A stretch of 64,000 nucleotides of DNA from Streptomyces sp. WMMC940 (GCF_027460265.1 NZ_JAPZBC010000001.1:372001-436000), one strand, 5' to 3'; numbered from the stretch's first letter, positions 18,752 to 31,304 are shown. Numbers and translations: made by a program. The notes: generated from the sequence alone by a model not told the origin.

Positions 18752-20536
18752 ATGGCACGCGGAACCCGCGCAACGGACAGCCGGCGGTTCGCTCTGCCCA
18801 TCGCGGGCGGGGCGGTCGTCCTCGCCGCAGGCGGTCTGTACGCGGCGGGACTGGCGGCCGGCGACGTCCCCGACGGCACCCGGGTGCGCGGCGTCGACAT
18901 CGGCGGGATGAGCCGGTCGGAGGCCCAGCGGACCCTGGACCGCGAGCTCGCGGGCACCTACGCCGCGCCTCTCACGCTGAGGATCGGGGACCGGGAGGAG
19001 AAGGCCGATCCCGCGGCGCTCGGCCTGTCCGTCGACACGGCGGCGACCGCCGGGAGCGCCGTGAACGAGTCGCTCGACCCCGTCAGCGTCATCGGGAGGC
19101 TCTTCAGCGCGGAGAACCGCGACCTCGAGCCCGTGGTGCGCGTCGACGAGGAGAAGAACCGGGACGCCGTCGCGCGCATGGGCGCGGCCGCCGAGCGGAA
19201 GGTGCGCGACGGCGCCATATCCTTCGAGAACGGCCAGGCGACGGCCGTCTCGCCGGTCACCGGCACGTCCCTGGTGAAGGACCGCGCCCCGGACGCCCTC
19301 CGGGACGGCTACCTGCGTGCGGACCGCTCGCCCGTCGTGATGCCCGTGAAGCGGACGCCGCCGCGCACGGACCGCGCCGAGACCGAGCGGGCCATGAACG
19401 ACTTCGCCCAGCCCGCGATGTCCGGCCCCGTCACGCTCACCCTCGACGGCAGGGCCGTCACCGTAGGCCCCTCGGCCCTCGGCCGTCATCTGACCATGAA
19501 GCCCGGAGCCGACGGCCGGCTCACCCCGGCCCTCGACGCCAAGGGGCTGCTCGGCGACCCCGAGGTCTCCGGCCAGGTGCGCCAGGCCGCGCAGGGCCCG
19601 CGGAACGCGGTGCTCGGGCTCGACGGCGACCGGGTCGTCGTGACCGAGGAGGCCCGGGTGGGCCACGAGGTCCAGGAACAGGCGCTCGGCAAGGCCGTGC
19701 TCCCCCTGCTGACCCGCGAGGGCGCCGCCCGCACCGGCGAGATCCCGGCGAAGGCCGTCCAGCCGGAGTTCACCGCCGAGTCGGCCCGCCGCCTCGGCAT
19801 CAAGGAGAAGGTCTCCTCGTTCACCGTCGAGTTCCCCGCGGCGCCCTACCGGGTCACCAACATCGCCCGCGCCGTGGAGCGCATCGACGGCTCCGTCGTC
19901 CTGCCGGGCAAGGAGTGGAGCTTCAACCGCACGGTCGGGGAGCGCACCAAGGAGAACGGCTTCGTCGACGGCATCATGATCAACGACGGTCAGTACGTGA
20001 AGTCCCCCGGCGGGGGCGTCTCCGCCGTCGCGACGACGATGTTCAACGCCGTCTTCTTCGCGGGCGTCAAGCCGGTGGAGTACGGGGCCCACTCGTTCTA
20101 CATCGAGCGCTACCCGGAGGGCCGCGAGGCCACGGTGGCGTGGGGCACGCTCGACATGCGCTGGCTCAACGACTCGGGCAACGCCGTCTATGTGAAGGCC
20201 GAGTCGACGGACACGTCGGTCACCATCTCGTTCCTCGGCACGAAGAAGTACGACGAGGTACGCGCGACCAAGGGGCCGCGCACCCACGTCAAGGAGCCGG
20301 GAACCCGCAAGGGCAGCGGCCCGGAGTGCGAGGTCCAGACACCGCTCGAGGGCTTCGACGTCGCCGTCGGGCGCCACTTCGTCAAGGACGGCCGCGAGGT
20401 CGGCCGGGAGAACTTCACGACCCACTACACGCCGCGCGACGAGGTCGTCTGCACCCCGGAAAAGACCGCACCGGACGCGGGCGGCCCGGCAGCGAAGACC
20501 GCCGCCGAGGCGGCCGACGCCACCGAACCCCACTGA
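18752..20536 (+). CDS. VanW family protein with YoaR-type peptidoglycan-binding repeats
   Basis: A 594-residue cell-envelope protein. One N-terminal membrane helix (ALPIAGGAVVLAAGGLYAAGLAAG, residues ~17-40) anchors it with the bulk outside. Two YoaR-like repeats follow, each with the GMSRSEAQ...L pattern thought to bind peptidoglycan. The VanW domain near residues 360-490 contains EWSFNRTVGERTKENGF, PGGGVSAVATTMFNA and HSFYIERYPEGREATV. VanW proteins accompany some vancomycin-resistance loci but their role is unsettled. The ATG at 18752 has GAGGGAG upstream; the longer frame is rejected. It sits between a regulator and its presumed target without obvious connection. Confidence 0.88.
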   Translation: MARGTRATDSRRFALPIAGGAVVLAAGGLYAAGLAAGDVPDGTRVRGVDIGGMSRSEAQRTLDRELAGTYAAPLTLRIGDREEKADPAALGLSVDTAATAGSAVNESLDPVSVIGRLFSAENRDLEPVVRVDEEKNRDAVARMGAAAERKVRDGAISFENGQATAVSPVTGTSLVKDRAPDALRDGYLRADRSPVVMPVKRTPPRTDRAETERAMNDFAQPAMSGPVTLTLDGRAVTVGPSALGRHLTMKPGADGRLTPALDAKGLLGDPEVSGQVRQAAQGPRNAVLGLDGDRVVVTEEARVGHEVQEQALGKAVLPLLTREGAARTGEIPAKAVQPEFTAESARRLGIKEKVSSFTVEFPAAPYRVTNIARAVERIDGSVVLPGKEWSFNRTVGERTKENGFVDGIMINDGQYVKSPGGGVSAVATTMFNAVFFAGVKPVEYGAHSFYIERYPEGREATVAWGTLDMRWLNDSGNAVYVKAESTDTSVTISFLGTKKYDEVRATKGPRTHVKEPGTRKGSGPECEVQTPLEGFDVAVGRHFVKDGREVGRENFTTHYTPRDEVVCTPEKTAPDAGGPAAKTAAEAADATEPH

Positions 20537-20638
20537 CCCGGGGGCGGCACCCCAGCGGGGCCCGCCACCGGGCCGGAGGCCGCCGCCCGTCGTCCGGACC
20601 CGTGCCGGGTGCCGGTGCCGGGCAGGCCGGACGCGGGC

Positions 20639-20655
20639 GCAACGGGGCTGCAACG
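20639..20655 (+). promoter_or_regulatory. GCAACG direct repeat in the aldehyde dehydrogenase promoter
   Basis: GCAACG occurs at 20639-20644 and 20650-20655, one helical turn apart, just before a possible -10 element TAGGTT at 20667-20672. This placement suits an activator such as the GAF regulator at 16740. The role is inferred from position and spacing only. Confidence 0.35.
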
Positions 20656-20725
20656 TCCGTCCCCCTAGGTTCGGCGTCGAAACGCCGTCCGACGGCGGAC
20701 GGCGGCGAACCGGGAGGCCTCCGAG

Positions 20726-22249
<1,524 letters not shown>

Positions 22250-22256
22250 GCGATCT

Positions 22257-22274
22257 CGGCGCGAAAAGGCGCCG
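22257..22274 (+). terminator. Short hairpin after the aldehyde dehydrogenase gene
   Basis: CGGCGC and GCGCCG pair around a GAAAAG loop, starting eight bases after the stop codon. The stem is only six bases and there is no T-run, so it is a weak terminator candidate. Confidence 0.4.
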
Positions 22275-22492
22275 TGAGGTGTTGGGGCGGCTGCTTGGTC
22301 GTAGGGCGCGACCGCACGAAGGGTAGGTGTTCCCAGAAGCTGTCAGGTCCACCGATGACACCGACCGCCTGCTCCGGGCCTCGGCCGCCCGGCCGGGCGG
22401 ACCTTGGAGGTCTCGCCGCCCGTGACCGGCCAGGGGAGCCTCGCAGGTCAGAGTCCTCCTCAGGTGCTGCTGAGCCTGACCACATCCCCGCC

Positions 22493-23499
22493 GGTCCGCC
22501 TGCGCGGACCGCGATCCGGACGCCGGTGTCCGGGTCGGTGAAGGTCTGGCCCGGCTGGAACGCCGCGAGGTCGAGCTGCGTGCAGCCGGCGGGAGGCGTC
22601 GTGGACGGATTGGCGCTCATGACGCGCACCGGGCCCTCGCCGGTCGGGGTCGCGGAGTCGATCCGGTAGATGAGGACACCGGTGGAACAGGCGGAGCGGT
22701 CGTTGCGTACAGGACGGCGGGACTCGGCGACGTACGCCGTGGTCTCACCGGTGCGCAGTACGGCGATCTTGGTGCCGCCGGGGCGCTCCACGGGAGTCAG
22801 GCGTACGGTGCGGTGTCCGCGGCCCGCGAGGCCGGCGACCTGTCGGTCACGAGTCCAGCCCAGCTTCCACGAGTGCCAGCCCAGGAACTGCGGGGCGGCC
22901 CCCGCGATGTCCCCCATGATGTCCCAGCCGCCCGCGTACTGGTGGGTGGGGCCGGTGAAGGAGTAGAGGTCGGGCAGCCCGAAGGTGTGGCCGGTCTCGT
23001 GAGCGACGACTTTGTGACCCCAGCGCCACATGTCCTGGCCGAAGGTCACGGCCCACTTGAGGCGGGTGCCGTCGGCGGCCACACCGGAGGTGGCGGGGTC
23101 GTAGAGGTAGGTCGGGGAGAACGGAATCGCGGCCGCCGTCCGGGTGGGAACGATGTAGACCATGTCGTAGCGGGAGAAGTCCGTGTACGGGTCGGCGGCG
23201 GCGATCGCGTCGCGCACGTACTTCTCGTGGGCCTCGAAGGTGAGCCCGCGCGCGAAACCGTACGAGGTCGAGTCCGCCGGCATGCGGATCCACCGGTGCA
23301 AGGAGGTGACGGAGAGACGGAGGCGGCCGTAGCCGGCCGTGCGCATCCAGGCGGCGGAGGGGGCGAGATGGGCGGCGTACGGCTCGGTGGTGTCGGTGGC
23401 CGGTGCGTCGGGGAAGTCGACGTACACGGTGAGGACACGGCGGGTTCCGGTGGCCGGCTGGAACTGGACGCGGTCCGTTCCGGGGAGTGCCGGGCGGCA
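22493..23499 (-). pseudogene. M6-family metalloprotease, truncated at both ends
   Basis: The reading frame encodes the body of a secreted M6 (immune-inhibitor-A-like) zinc protease. It includes RRVLTVYVDFPDAP, the zinc motif HETGH in VVAHETGHTFGLPDLYSF, YAGGWDIMGD, and the C-terminal GVLIYRIDSATPTGEGPVRV. Signal peptide and N-terminus are missing: upstream, across a tandem repeat, the sequence becomes a prolyl aminopeptidase in another frame. The normal end (compare the fragment at 29780) is also lost after GVRIAVRAGG, and the frame runs on to 22189 through unrelated sequence. A dead gene is the best reading. Confidence 0.75.
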
Positions 23500-23555
23500 C
23501 AGCGGGCGGTGACGGGGGTGGAGCGGGCGGTGACGGGGGTGGAGCGGCCGGTGCC
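23500..23555. repeat. Tandem 21-bp repeat at a gene-fusion junction
   Basis: A unit beginning GAGCGGGCGGTGACGGGGGT and ending in G is present about two and a half times. It encodes STPVTAR repeated in the aminopeptidase frame. It lies exactly where the aminopeptidase start meets the M6 protease body, so it probably marks or helped create the junction. Confidence 0.75.
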
Positions 23556-23804
23556 ACGCTGGTCGAGCAGCAGGACGCGGTGGGTCTTGAGCGCCTGGTC
23601 CAGCCAGCCGGGCGAACCGGTGGACGGACGCGGCGACTTGCCGCCCGGGCCGCCCTGGAGGTACAGCAGCCAGGGCAGTTCCTCGTTCACACGGGCGGGG
23701 CCGACGACTTCGCGGGCGAAGACCTCGATCGTGGAGCCGCCGGGAGTCCTGTGGTCCAGGGGGACGGTGAACGTGTGGTCGACGGTGGCGTAGGCGGGGT
23801 TCAT
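23506..23804 (-). pseudogene. Prolyl aminopeptidase, N-terminal fragment
   Basis: The first ~100 residues match proline iminopeptidases of the alpha/beta hydrolase fold. They include the start MNPAYATVDHTFTVPLDHR, the oxyanion region LPWLLYLQGGPGGKSPRP and VLLLDQRGTGRST. The catalytic serine, aspartate and histidine lie beyond the break, so the product cannot be active. After the tandem repeat, the frame enters the M6 protease sequence in the wrong phase and runs to 23046 without meaning. The intact promoter-side start suggests the deletion removed the gene's 3' two-thirds. Confidence 0.75.
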
Positions 23805-23993
23805 GGATCCCTTTCACGGCCGGGAGACGGTCGAGCCAGTGGGATGTGACATTGCATTGCAGTGTGACGCCACGCCGCACGGCAGGAGGAGCCTCAGCCG
23901 CCCATAAGCCCGTGCTATGCCCCGGCCGCCCCTTTGCCCTTGACCCCCCGACAGTCACCGCGGCCACAAATAGGTAACGGCTACTTTGACGCC

Positions 23994-24022
23994 TTGTCAG
24001 TGCAATTTCACATTACTATGTT
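23994..24022 (+). promoter_or_regulatory. Predicted promoter of the peptide transporter operon
   Basis: TTGTCA at 23994-23999 and TATGTT at 24017-24022 are separated by 17 bases, a good fit to a sigma-70/HrdB-type promoter. The surrounding 90 bases are AT-rich compared with the rest of the window. The first gene starts at 24080. Confidence 0.45.
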
Positions 24023-24079
24023 ACCGGTCACATTTCAGCTGCTCGAAGGCTGTCCGACTACTCTCGGAGTGACCCACTG

Positions 24080-25831
24080 ATGGACAAGCGCACGTACACC
24101 GCCCTCGCCACCGCCCTGGTCGCCACCCTCGCCCTCGGCGTCTCCGCCTGCTCCCGGGACGGCAAGACCGGCGGCGCCCGGCCCGGCAAGAACCCCGCGA
24201 CCGCCAACAACGGCACGGTGGTCGGCGGGACCCCGCAGAAGGGCGGCACCCTGACCGTCCTGTCCAACCAGGACTTCACCCACCTCGACCCCGCCCGCAA
24301 CTGGGTGATGGGCGACATGGACTTCGGCACCCGGCTGCTCTACCGCACCCTCGTCACGTACAAGGCCGAACCGGGTCCCGAGGGCGGCGAGCTGATACCC
24401 GATCTGGCCCAGGACCTCGGCACCTCCTCCAACGGGGCGAAGACGTGGACCTTCCGCCTGAAGAAGGGCCTGAAGTACGAGGACGGCTCGCCCGTCACCG
24501 CCCAGGACGTCAAGTACAACGTCGAGCGGTCCTTCTCGCCCGACCTGCCCGGCGGCCCCGACTACGCCGCCCGCTACCTCGCCGGCGCCGAGGGCTACCA
24601 GGGCCCGGCCCAGGGCAAGCACCTCGACTCGATCAAGACCCCCGACGACCACACGATCGTCTTCGAACTGCGCAAGCCCTTCGCCGAGTTCCCCTACGCC
24701 ACGGTCCTGCCCACCTTCGCCCCCGTTCCCAAGGACCGGGACAAGGGGCCGCAGTACGACAACCGCCCGTTCTCCTCCGGGCCGTACAAGATCGAGTCAT
24801 ACGCCCGCGACAAGCAGCTCGTCCTGGTGCGCAACACCCACTGGGATCCGGCGAAGGACCACGTCCGCAAGGCGTACCCGGAGCGGATCGTGGTGACCAT
24901 GGGGCTGAAGGCCAACCAGATCGACGACCGGCTCATCGCGAGTTCAGGGGCGGACGCGTCGACGGTGTCCTGGGGCAAGTTGCGTCCCGAGTCCACCCCG
25001 AAGGTGCTCACCAGGCCCGACGTCAAGGCGCGCCTGCTCGCCGAGTCCACCAACTGCACCGAGATGGTGCAGATGCACACCGGCCGCGCGCCCTTCGACG
25101 ACGTCAAGGTCCGCCAGGCCGTGCAGTACGCGCTCGACCGGGAGGCCGTCCTCACCGCCTCCGGCGGCCCGGCCCTCAACGACCCGGCCTCCGCTCTGAT
25201 GCCCGGCTCCCTCTTCGACGGCGGCAAGCAACCCGACACGCTCGAGATCCCGCTGACCGGTGACGTCGCCAAGGCCAAGCAGCTCCTGAAGGAAGCGGGC
25301 AAGCCCGACGGCTTCTCCACCAGCATCACCGTCTCCAACGGCGACAAGGGGGTGGCCGAGGCGGTCCAGCAGTCCCTCGGCCGCGCCGGCATCAAGGTCA
25401 CGATCGAGACCGTCGACCCGTCTGCGTTCTACGACACCATCGGCGACACCAAGAACCGCACCGACCTCGTCTACACCGGCTGGTGCCCCGACTACCCCTC
25501 CGGCTCCACCTTCCTGCCGTTCGTCTTCGACGGCCGCTACATCAAGGAGAAGGGCAACTCCGGCAATCACTCACTCTTCCGCGACGAACCCACCATGAAG
25601 CGGATGGACGAGATCGCCGCCCTGGCCGACGCGAAACAGGCCGACGCGGCGTGGCAGGAACTCGACGGTCAGATCCTCGCCAAGGCCCCGACGGCTCCCG
25701 CCGTGGTCGAGCGCATGCCGCTGCTCCTCGGCACCAACGTCGCCGGGGCCTTCGGCCACACCTCCTTCGGCGGGCAGATCGACTACGCGACGATCGGTCT
25801 GAAGAACCCGGCCTCGTCGAGCGGGAACTGA
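24080..25831 (+). CDS. Peptide ABC transporter substrate-binding lipoprotein
   Basis: A 583-residue SBP family 5 protein that captures di- or oligopeptides outside the cell. The signal peptide ends in the lipobox GVSAC, giving a lipid-anchored Cys24. Typical features are GGTLTVLSNQDFTHLDPAR, the WTFRLKKGLKYEDGSPVTAQD strand-helix and RQAVQYALDREAVL. It heads a tightly packed operon with two permeases and two ATPases. The exact peptide or other ligand (some family members bind metals or glutathione) cannot be decided from the sequence. Confidence 0.92.
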   Translation: MDKRTYTALATALVATLALGVSACSRDGKTGGARPGKNPATANNGTVVGGTPQKGGTLTVLSNQDFTHLDPARNWVMGDMDFGTRLLYRTLVTYKAEPGPEGGELIPDLAQDLGTSSNGAKTWTFRLKKGLKYEDGSPVTAQDVKYNVERSFSPDLPGGPDYAARYLAGAEGYQGPAQGKHLDSIKTPDDHTIVFELRKPFAEFPYATVLPTFAPVPKDRDKGPQYDNRPFSSGPYKIESYARDKQLVLVRNTHWDPAKDHVRKAYPERIVVTMGLKANQIDDRLIASSGADASTVSWGKLRPESTPKVLTRPDVKARLLAESTNCTEMVQMHTGRAPFDDVKVRQAVQYALDREAVLTASGGPALNDPASALMPGSLFDGGKQPDTLEIPLTGDVAKAKQLLKEAGKPDGFSTSITVSNGDKGVAEAVQQSLGRAGIKVTIETVDPSAFYDTIGDTKNRTDLVYTGWCPDYPSGSTFLPFVFDGRYIKEKGNSGNHSLFRDEPTMKRMDEIAALADAKQADAAWQELDGQILAKAPTAPAVVERMPLLLGTNVAGAFGHTSFGGQIDYATIGLKNPASSSGN

Positions 25832-25844
25832 GGGTCAGCCGGTC

Positions 25845-26771
25845 ATGCCCACCCTTTCCCCGCCCCGGCGCGCGGGCAGCGGTCCCTGGCAGCTCGCCCG
25901 CGCCGAGCTGCGCCGCCGCCCCTCCGTGAAGATCTCCCTCGCCGTGATCACGCTCTTCATCGTCATGGCCGTGGCCGCCCCGCTGCTCAGCGCCCTGGGC
26001 GGCTGGGGCCCCGACGAGTTCGACAAGACGGCCGTCGACCCCTACCTCGGCGGCCTCCCGATCGGCCCGCTCGGCGGGATCAGCGCCGACCACTGGCTCG
26101 GCGTCGAACCCGTCACCGGCCGCGACCTGTTCGCCCGGATCGTGCACGGAGCCCAGGTGTCCCTGCTCATCGCCTTCACCGCCACCGCGATCGTCGTGGT
26201 CGCCGGTGTGGCGGCCGGGATCGCGGCCGGCTACTTCGGCGGCCGCACCGACACGATGCTCTCCCGCCTGATGGACCTGACCATGTCCTTCCCCTCCCTC
26301 ATCTTCATGATCGCCATGATGTCGGTGGCCCGGGACGTGAACCGGATCGTGCTCATGACCCTGGTCATCGGCCTCTTCGGCTGGCCCGGCATCGCCCGCG
26401 TCGTCCGCGGCCAGACACTCTCGCTCAAGCACCGCGAGTACGTCGACGCCGCCCGCGTCGGCGGCTCGGGGCCCTGGCGCATCCTCACCCGGGACATCCT
26501 CCCGGGCGTCGCCGGGCCTGTCATCGCCTACACGACCCTGATCATCCCCGGGATGATCGCCACCGAAGCGGCCCTCAGCTACCTGGGCGTCGGCGTCCGT
26601 CCCCCCACGCCGTCATGGGGGCAGATGATCGCCGAGAGCGTCGCCTACTACGACACGGACCCCCCGTACTTCGTCCTGCCGAGTCTCTGTCTCTTCCTCA
26701 CGGTGCTCGCGTTCACGCTGCTCGGCGACGCGCTACGCGACATCCTCGACCCGAGAGGTAGCCGGACGTGA
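25845..26771 (+). CDS. Peptide ABC transporter permease (DppC/OppC type)
   Basis: A 308-residue inner-membrane permease with six predicted helices and a DppC-type N-terminal extension after the first one (ISLAVITLFIVMAVAAPLLSAL). The EAA loop that contacts the ATPases is visible as EYVDAARVGGSGPWRILTRDILP. The family end LLGDALRDILDPR is intact. It lies 13 bases after the binding-protein gene. Here the DppC-type gene precedes the DppB-type gene, the reverse of the common order. Confidence 0.92.
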   Translation: MPTLSPPRRAGSGPWQLARAELRRRPSVKISLAVITLFIVMAVAAPLLSALGGWGPDEFDKTAVDPYLGGLPIGPLGGISADHWLGVEPVTGRDLFARIVHGAQVSLLIAFTATAIVVVAGVAAGIAAGYFGGRTDTMLSRLMDLTMSFPSLIFMIAMMSVARDVNRIVLMTLVIGLFGWPGIARVVRGQTLSLKHREYVDAARVGGSGPWRILTRDILPGVAGPVIAYTTLIIPGMIATEAALSYLGVGVRPPTPSWGQMIAESVAYYDTDPPYFVLPSLCLFLTVLAFTLLGDALRDILDPRGSRT

Positions 26772-27753
26772 TCCTCTACCTCACCCGCCGGCTGCTCGGC
26801 GTCGTCGGCGTCCTCGTCGCCATCGCCGCGGTCACCTTCACCATCTTCTACGTCCTGCCCTCCGACCCGGCCGCCGCGGCCTGCGGAAAGTCGTGCAGCA
26901 CGGAGCGCTTGGAGGCGATCCGTGCCCACATGGGCCTGGACGCGCCGTTGTGGCGCCAGTTCGCCGACTTCGTCACCGGTGTCTTCACCGGCCGCACCAT
27001 GGGCAGCGGTCAGTACGCCCTGCACTGCGAGTTCCCCTGCCTCGGCTACTCGTACGAGAACAGCCAGGCCGTCTGGGACCTCCTCGTCGACCGGCTCCCG
27101 GTCTCCGCCTCGCTCGCCGTGGGCGCCGCCGTGATCTGGCTGCTCATCGGACTCTCCGCGGGCGTCGCGGCGGCGCTGCGCAAGGACACCCTGACCGACC
27201 GGGTCCTCATGGTCGGGGCGGTCGCCGCCGCCTCCCTGCCGGTCTACTTCACCTCGGTCATGCTGATCTACGGGCTGATCCGGGTGGCCGGGCTGCTGCC
27301 CTATCCCGCGTACACGCCCTTCGGCTCCGATCCGCTCGGCTGGGCCTCGAACCTGCTGTTGCCCTGGCTCGCGCTCGCCATCCTGTATGCCGCGATGTAC
27401 GCACGGCAGAGCCGGAGTTCGATGATCGAGACCATGGCGGAGCCGTACATCCGCACCGCTCGCGCCAAGGGCCTGCCGCGGCGCACCGTCGTCGTCAAGC
27501 ACGGTCTGAGGGCCGGGATGACGCCGATCCTGACCATCTTCGGCATGGATCTCGGCGGCCTGCTCGCGGGCGCCGTCATCACCGAGTCCATCTTCGGGCT
27601 CCCGGGCATCGGGCGGCTCTTCTACGGCGCGCTGTCCACCGGCGACCAGCCCGTCATCCTCGGCGTCACCCTGCTCGCCGCCACGTTCATCGTCGTCGCC
27701 AACCTGGCCGTCGACCTGCTGTACGCCGTCGTCGACCCGCGAGTGAGGTACTG

Positions 27754-27754
<1 letters not shown>
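26768..27754 (+). CDS. Peptide ABC transporter permease (DppB/OppB type)
   Basis: A 328-residue permease beginning with GTG that overlaps the previous stop by four bases. It has the DppB-type first helix and motif (LTRRLLGVVGVLVAIAAVTF, FYVLPSDPA), a periplasmic loop with four cysteines, and the EAA loop EPYIRTARAKGLPRRTVVVKH. It forms the channel together with the preceding DppC-type protein. The cysteine pairs (CGKSC and CEFPC) in the outer loop could form disulfides and are less usual. Confidence 0.92.
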
Positions 27755-28745
<991 letters not shown>

Positions 28746-28749
<4 letters not shown>

Positions 28750-29717
28750 AGAACGAACCCCTGCTGTCCGTACGGGAGCTGACGACCACCTACCCCGGGG
28801 GGCGGCGCGCCGCCCCGATCCGGGCCGTGGACGGCGTCAGCTTCGACATCGCGGCCGGCGAGACGCTGGGCCTGGTGGGCGAGTCCGGCTGCGGCAAGTC
28901 CACCACCGGGCGCACGATCGTGCGCCTCCTGGAGCCGGCCGCGGGCTCCGTCCGCTACGACGGCCGTGACATCGGCCACCTGTCGCAGCGCGAGCTGAAG
29001 CCGCTCCGCAAGGACCTCCAGATGGTCTTCCAGGACCCGCACTCCTCCCTCAACCCACGGCAGACGGTGGCCCGCATCATCTCCGACCCGCTCCTGGTGC
29101 ACGGCAGTTCGGCCGCCGACGCGCGAGCGAGGGCGGCGGAGCTGATGGAACTGGTCGGCCTCATCCCGGAACACCTCGACCGCTATCCGCACGAGTTCTC
29201 CGGCGGTCAGGCCCAGCGCATCGGCATCGCCCGCGCCCTGGCCACCAGCCCCCGACTCGTCGTCGCCGACGAGCCCGTCTCCGCCCTCGACGTCTCCGTC
29301 CAGGCCCAGATCGTCAACCTGATGGAGCGCCTCCAGCACGAACTCGGCCTCGCCTACCTTTTCATCGCCCACGACCTCTCCGTCGTCAAGCGTGTCTGCG
29401 ACCGGGTCGCCGTGATGTACCTGGGCCGGATCGTCGAGATCGGTGACAAGAACCGGGTGTACGCCGCCCCCGCGCACCCCTACACGCGGGCCCTGCTCTC
29501 CGCCGTCCCGCTGCCCGACCCGGTCGCCGAGCGGACCCGGGAGCGGATCACCCTGCTCGGCGACCCCCCGAGCCCGGCCGCTCCCCCGCCCGGCTGCTCC
29601 TTCCACCCGCGCTGCCCGAAGGCGCAGGCGATCTGCCGCACCGAAGCCCCCTTGCTCCGGATCGCCGCCCCGGGCGAGCCCCGCCAGGTCGCCTGCCACT
29701 TCCCCGAGAGCCCCTGA
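28746..29717 (+). CDS. Peptide ABC transporter ATP-binding protein (DppF type)
   Basis: A 323-residue ATPase paired with the preceding one. Walker A is [11 protein letters not shown], signature [10 protein letters not shown], Walker [13 protein letters not shown] and the switch histidine is in FIAHDLS. The C-terminal [16 protein letters not shown] is the family's cysteine segment. ATGA overlap with the previous gene shows translational coupling. A strong hairpin follows the stop codon, so this is the last gene of the five-gene operon. Confidence 0.93.
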
Positions 29718-29733
29718 ACGCCGGGCACGCGGG

Positions 29734-29762
29734 GCGACCCGGGACGGATCGTCCCGGGTCGC
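29734..29762 (+). terminator. Strong hairpin after the peptide transporter operon
   Basis: A perfect twelve-base stem (GCGACCCGGGAC with GTCCCGGGTCGC) closes a five-base loop, 16 bases after the operon's last stop. No T-run. It may serve both strands because the M6 fragment points towards it. Confidence 0.75.
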
Positions 29763-29779
29763 ACCCGTCACTCATGGGG

Positions 29780-30285
29780 CTACCACTTGGTGACGCGGAC
29801 GGTCTCCCCGTACCCGTCGGCGCCCAGCACCTCGATGCGGACGCCGGCGGTCGCGTCGGTGAACGACTCCCCCGCCCAGAAGGGGGCGTCGTCCAGGGGA
29901 CGGCAGCCGGCGGCCGGAACGGCGTTTCGGCTTCGCGTCGACGACACGGACCGGCCCCTGACCGGTCGGGACGGAGGCGTCCACCGTGTAGACCAGCGCG
30001 CCCGTCGAGCAGGCGCCGCCGTCCGCCTGGACCGCCCGTCTCGACTCCACGACGTACGCGGTACCGGGGCCGGTGCGGATCACCGCCATCTTCGTTCCGC
30101 TGCCGTACTCGACCGCGGTGAGGTACACGGTGTCGCTGCCCGCCGAAGCCCGGCACACGACCTGGCCGTCCGTGGTCCAGCCGAACTTCCAGGAGTGCCG
30201 GGCGAAGAACTCCGAGCCTCGTCCGCCGACGAGCCCCATGACGTCCCAGCCCCCGGCGAAGCGATGGGCGTCGGTGCCCGTGAAG
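29780..30285 (-). pseudogene. Second M6-family metalloprotease fragment, truncated and frameshifted
   Basis: This is the C-terminal ~165 residues of a paralogue of the protease fragment at 22493. It begins at FTGTDAHRFAGGWDVMG, contains HSWKFGWTTDGQVV and CSTGALVYTVDASVPTGQGPVRV, then changes frame near 29930-29940 and ends properly in GVRIEVLGADGYGETVRVTKW followed by TAG at 29780-29782. The catalytic HExxH region and everything before it are missing. Its upstream break is fused to the LysR-type gene on the other strand near 30285. Confidence 0.75.
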
Positions 30286-30286
30286 C

Positions 30287-31304
30287 GTGGTGTGCGCGAT
30301 CGCCGAGGCCGGCAGCCTCACGCGCGCAGCCGCCTCGCTCGGCATGACCCCTGCCCGGGCTCAGCGCCCAACTGCGCCGTATCGAGGCCATGCTGGGCGG
30401 AGTCCTGTTCCACCGAAGACAGGAGGGGGCCGTCGCCACGCCCTTCGGAGAGCTGGTGCTCGACCGGGCCCGCTCCGTCCTCCCCGGTATGGACGGCCTG
30501 ATCGCCGACACCGCCCGCGCGGCCCGCCGGATGTCGGCCTGCGACCGAGTCCGCATCGGCTCGGTCAGTGCGCCCCTTCTCGGTCAACTCGTCCTGGCCG
30601 TCGAGTCCGCACTACCGGACGCCCAGGTGACAACGCGCTGCCAGCACTCCCCCGTCACACTCCTCGACGAACTGGCGGCGGACCGGCTGGAGGCGGCCGT
30701 ACTCGGCGATCACCCCGACCAGCGGCTGCCGCAGCGCGACGGCGTGACGCTCCACCCCCTCGCCACCGAGCCGGTCTTCGCCCTGCTGCCCGCCGCTCAC
30801 CCGCTGGCAAGGCTGGAAGAGGTCCCGCTCACCGCCCTCCTGGACGAGGACTGGGCCGTGCCCCGTCCCGACGGCGACCGGACCCGCGAGTACTGGTCGT
30901 CGATCTGCGCGGCGGCCGGGCGGCACCCGTTCGCCCCGTACGAGGCCGAGGGCCGCCCGCTCATCGAGCTGGTCCGCGCGGGCCTGGCTCTCAGCCTCTG
31001 CCAGGCCACCTTCATCGAGGTCCCGGGCACCGCCGTACGCCCCCTGGCCGGCACCCCCCTGTGGTACCGGCACGTCCTGGCCTGGCACACGGACGGCCCG
31101 CTCGCTCCCCACGGCGACGACATCCTCCACCGAGTCACCGCCGGCCACCGGGGCACGTGCGCCTCCGCCGCGCTTACGCGCGCTGGCGCGCCCGACATCC
31201 GCAAGCGACTGGCCCTGCGGCCACTTGAGTTCACCGTCGGTCGCGACAAGGACCGACGAGAGGACACGGCCGCCAGTTGCGGCATGGCTAACATGACGGG
31301 ATGA
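30287..31304 (+). pseudogene. LysR-family regulator, start truncated and frameshifted
   Basis: A LysR-type transcription factor whose helix-turn-helix is broken. The first frame (from 30287) gives VVCAIAEAGSLTRAAASLGMT, lacking about ten residues of the normal start. Near 30350-30362 the frame changes, and the rest of the protein (LSAQLRRIEAMLGG, then a full effector domain with VRIGSVSAPLLGQLV, AVLGDHPDQRLP, LVRAGLALSLCQAT) follows in another frame. The deletion point coincides with the M6 fragment's break. A sequencing error is possible for the frameshift but not for the missing start. Confidence 0.7.

Noticed and set aside
23046..23505. Continuation of the aminopeptidase frame as a real protein
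   Set aside because: Past the tandem repeat it is Ser/Pro/Arg/Thr-rich nonsense and lies out of phase with the well-supported M6 protease sequence.
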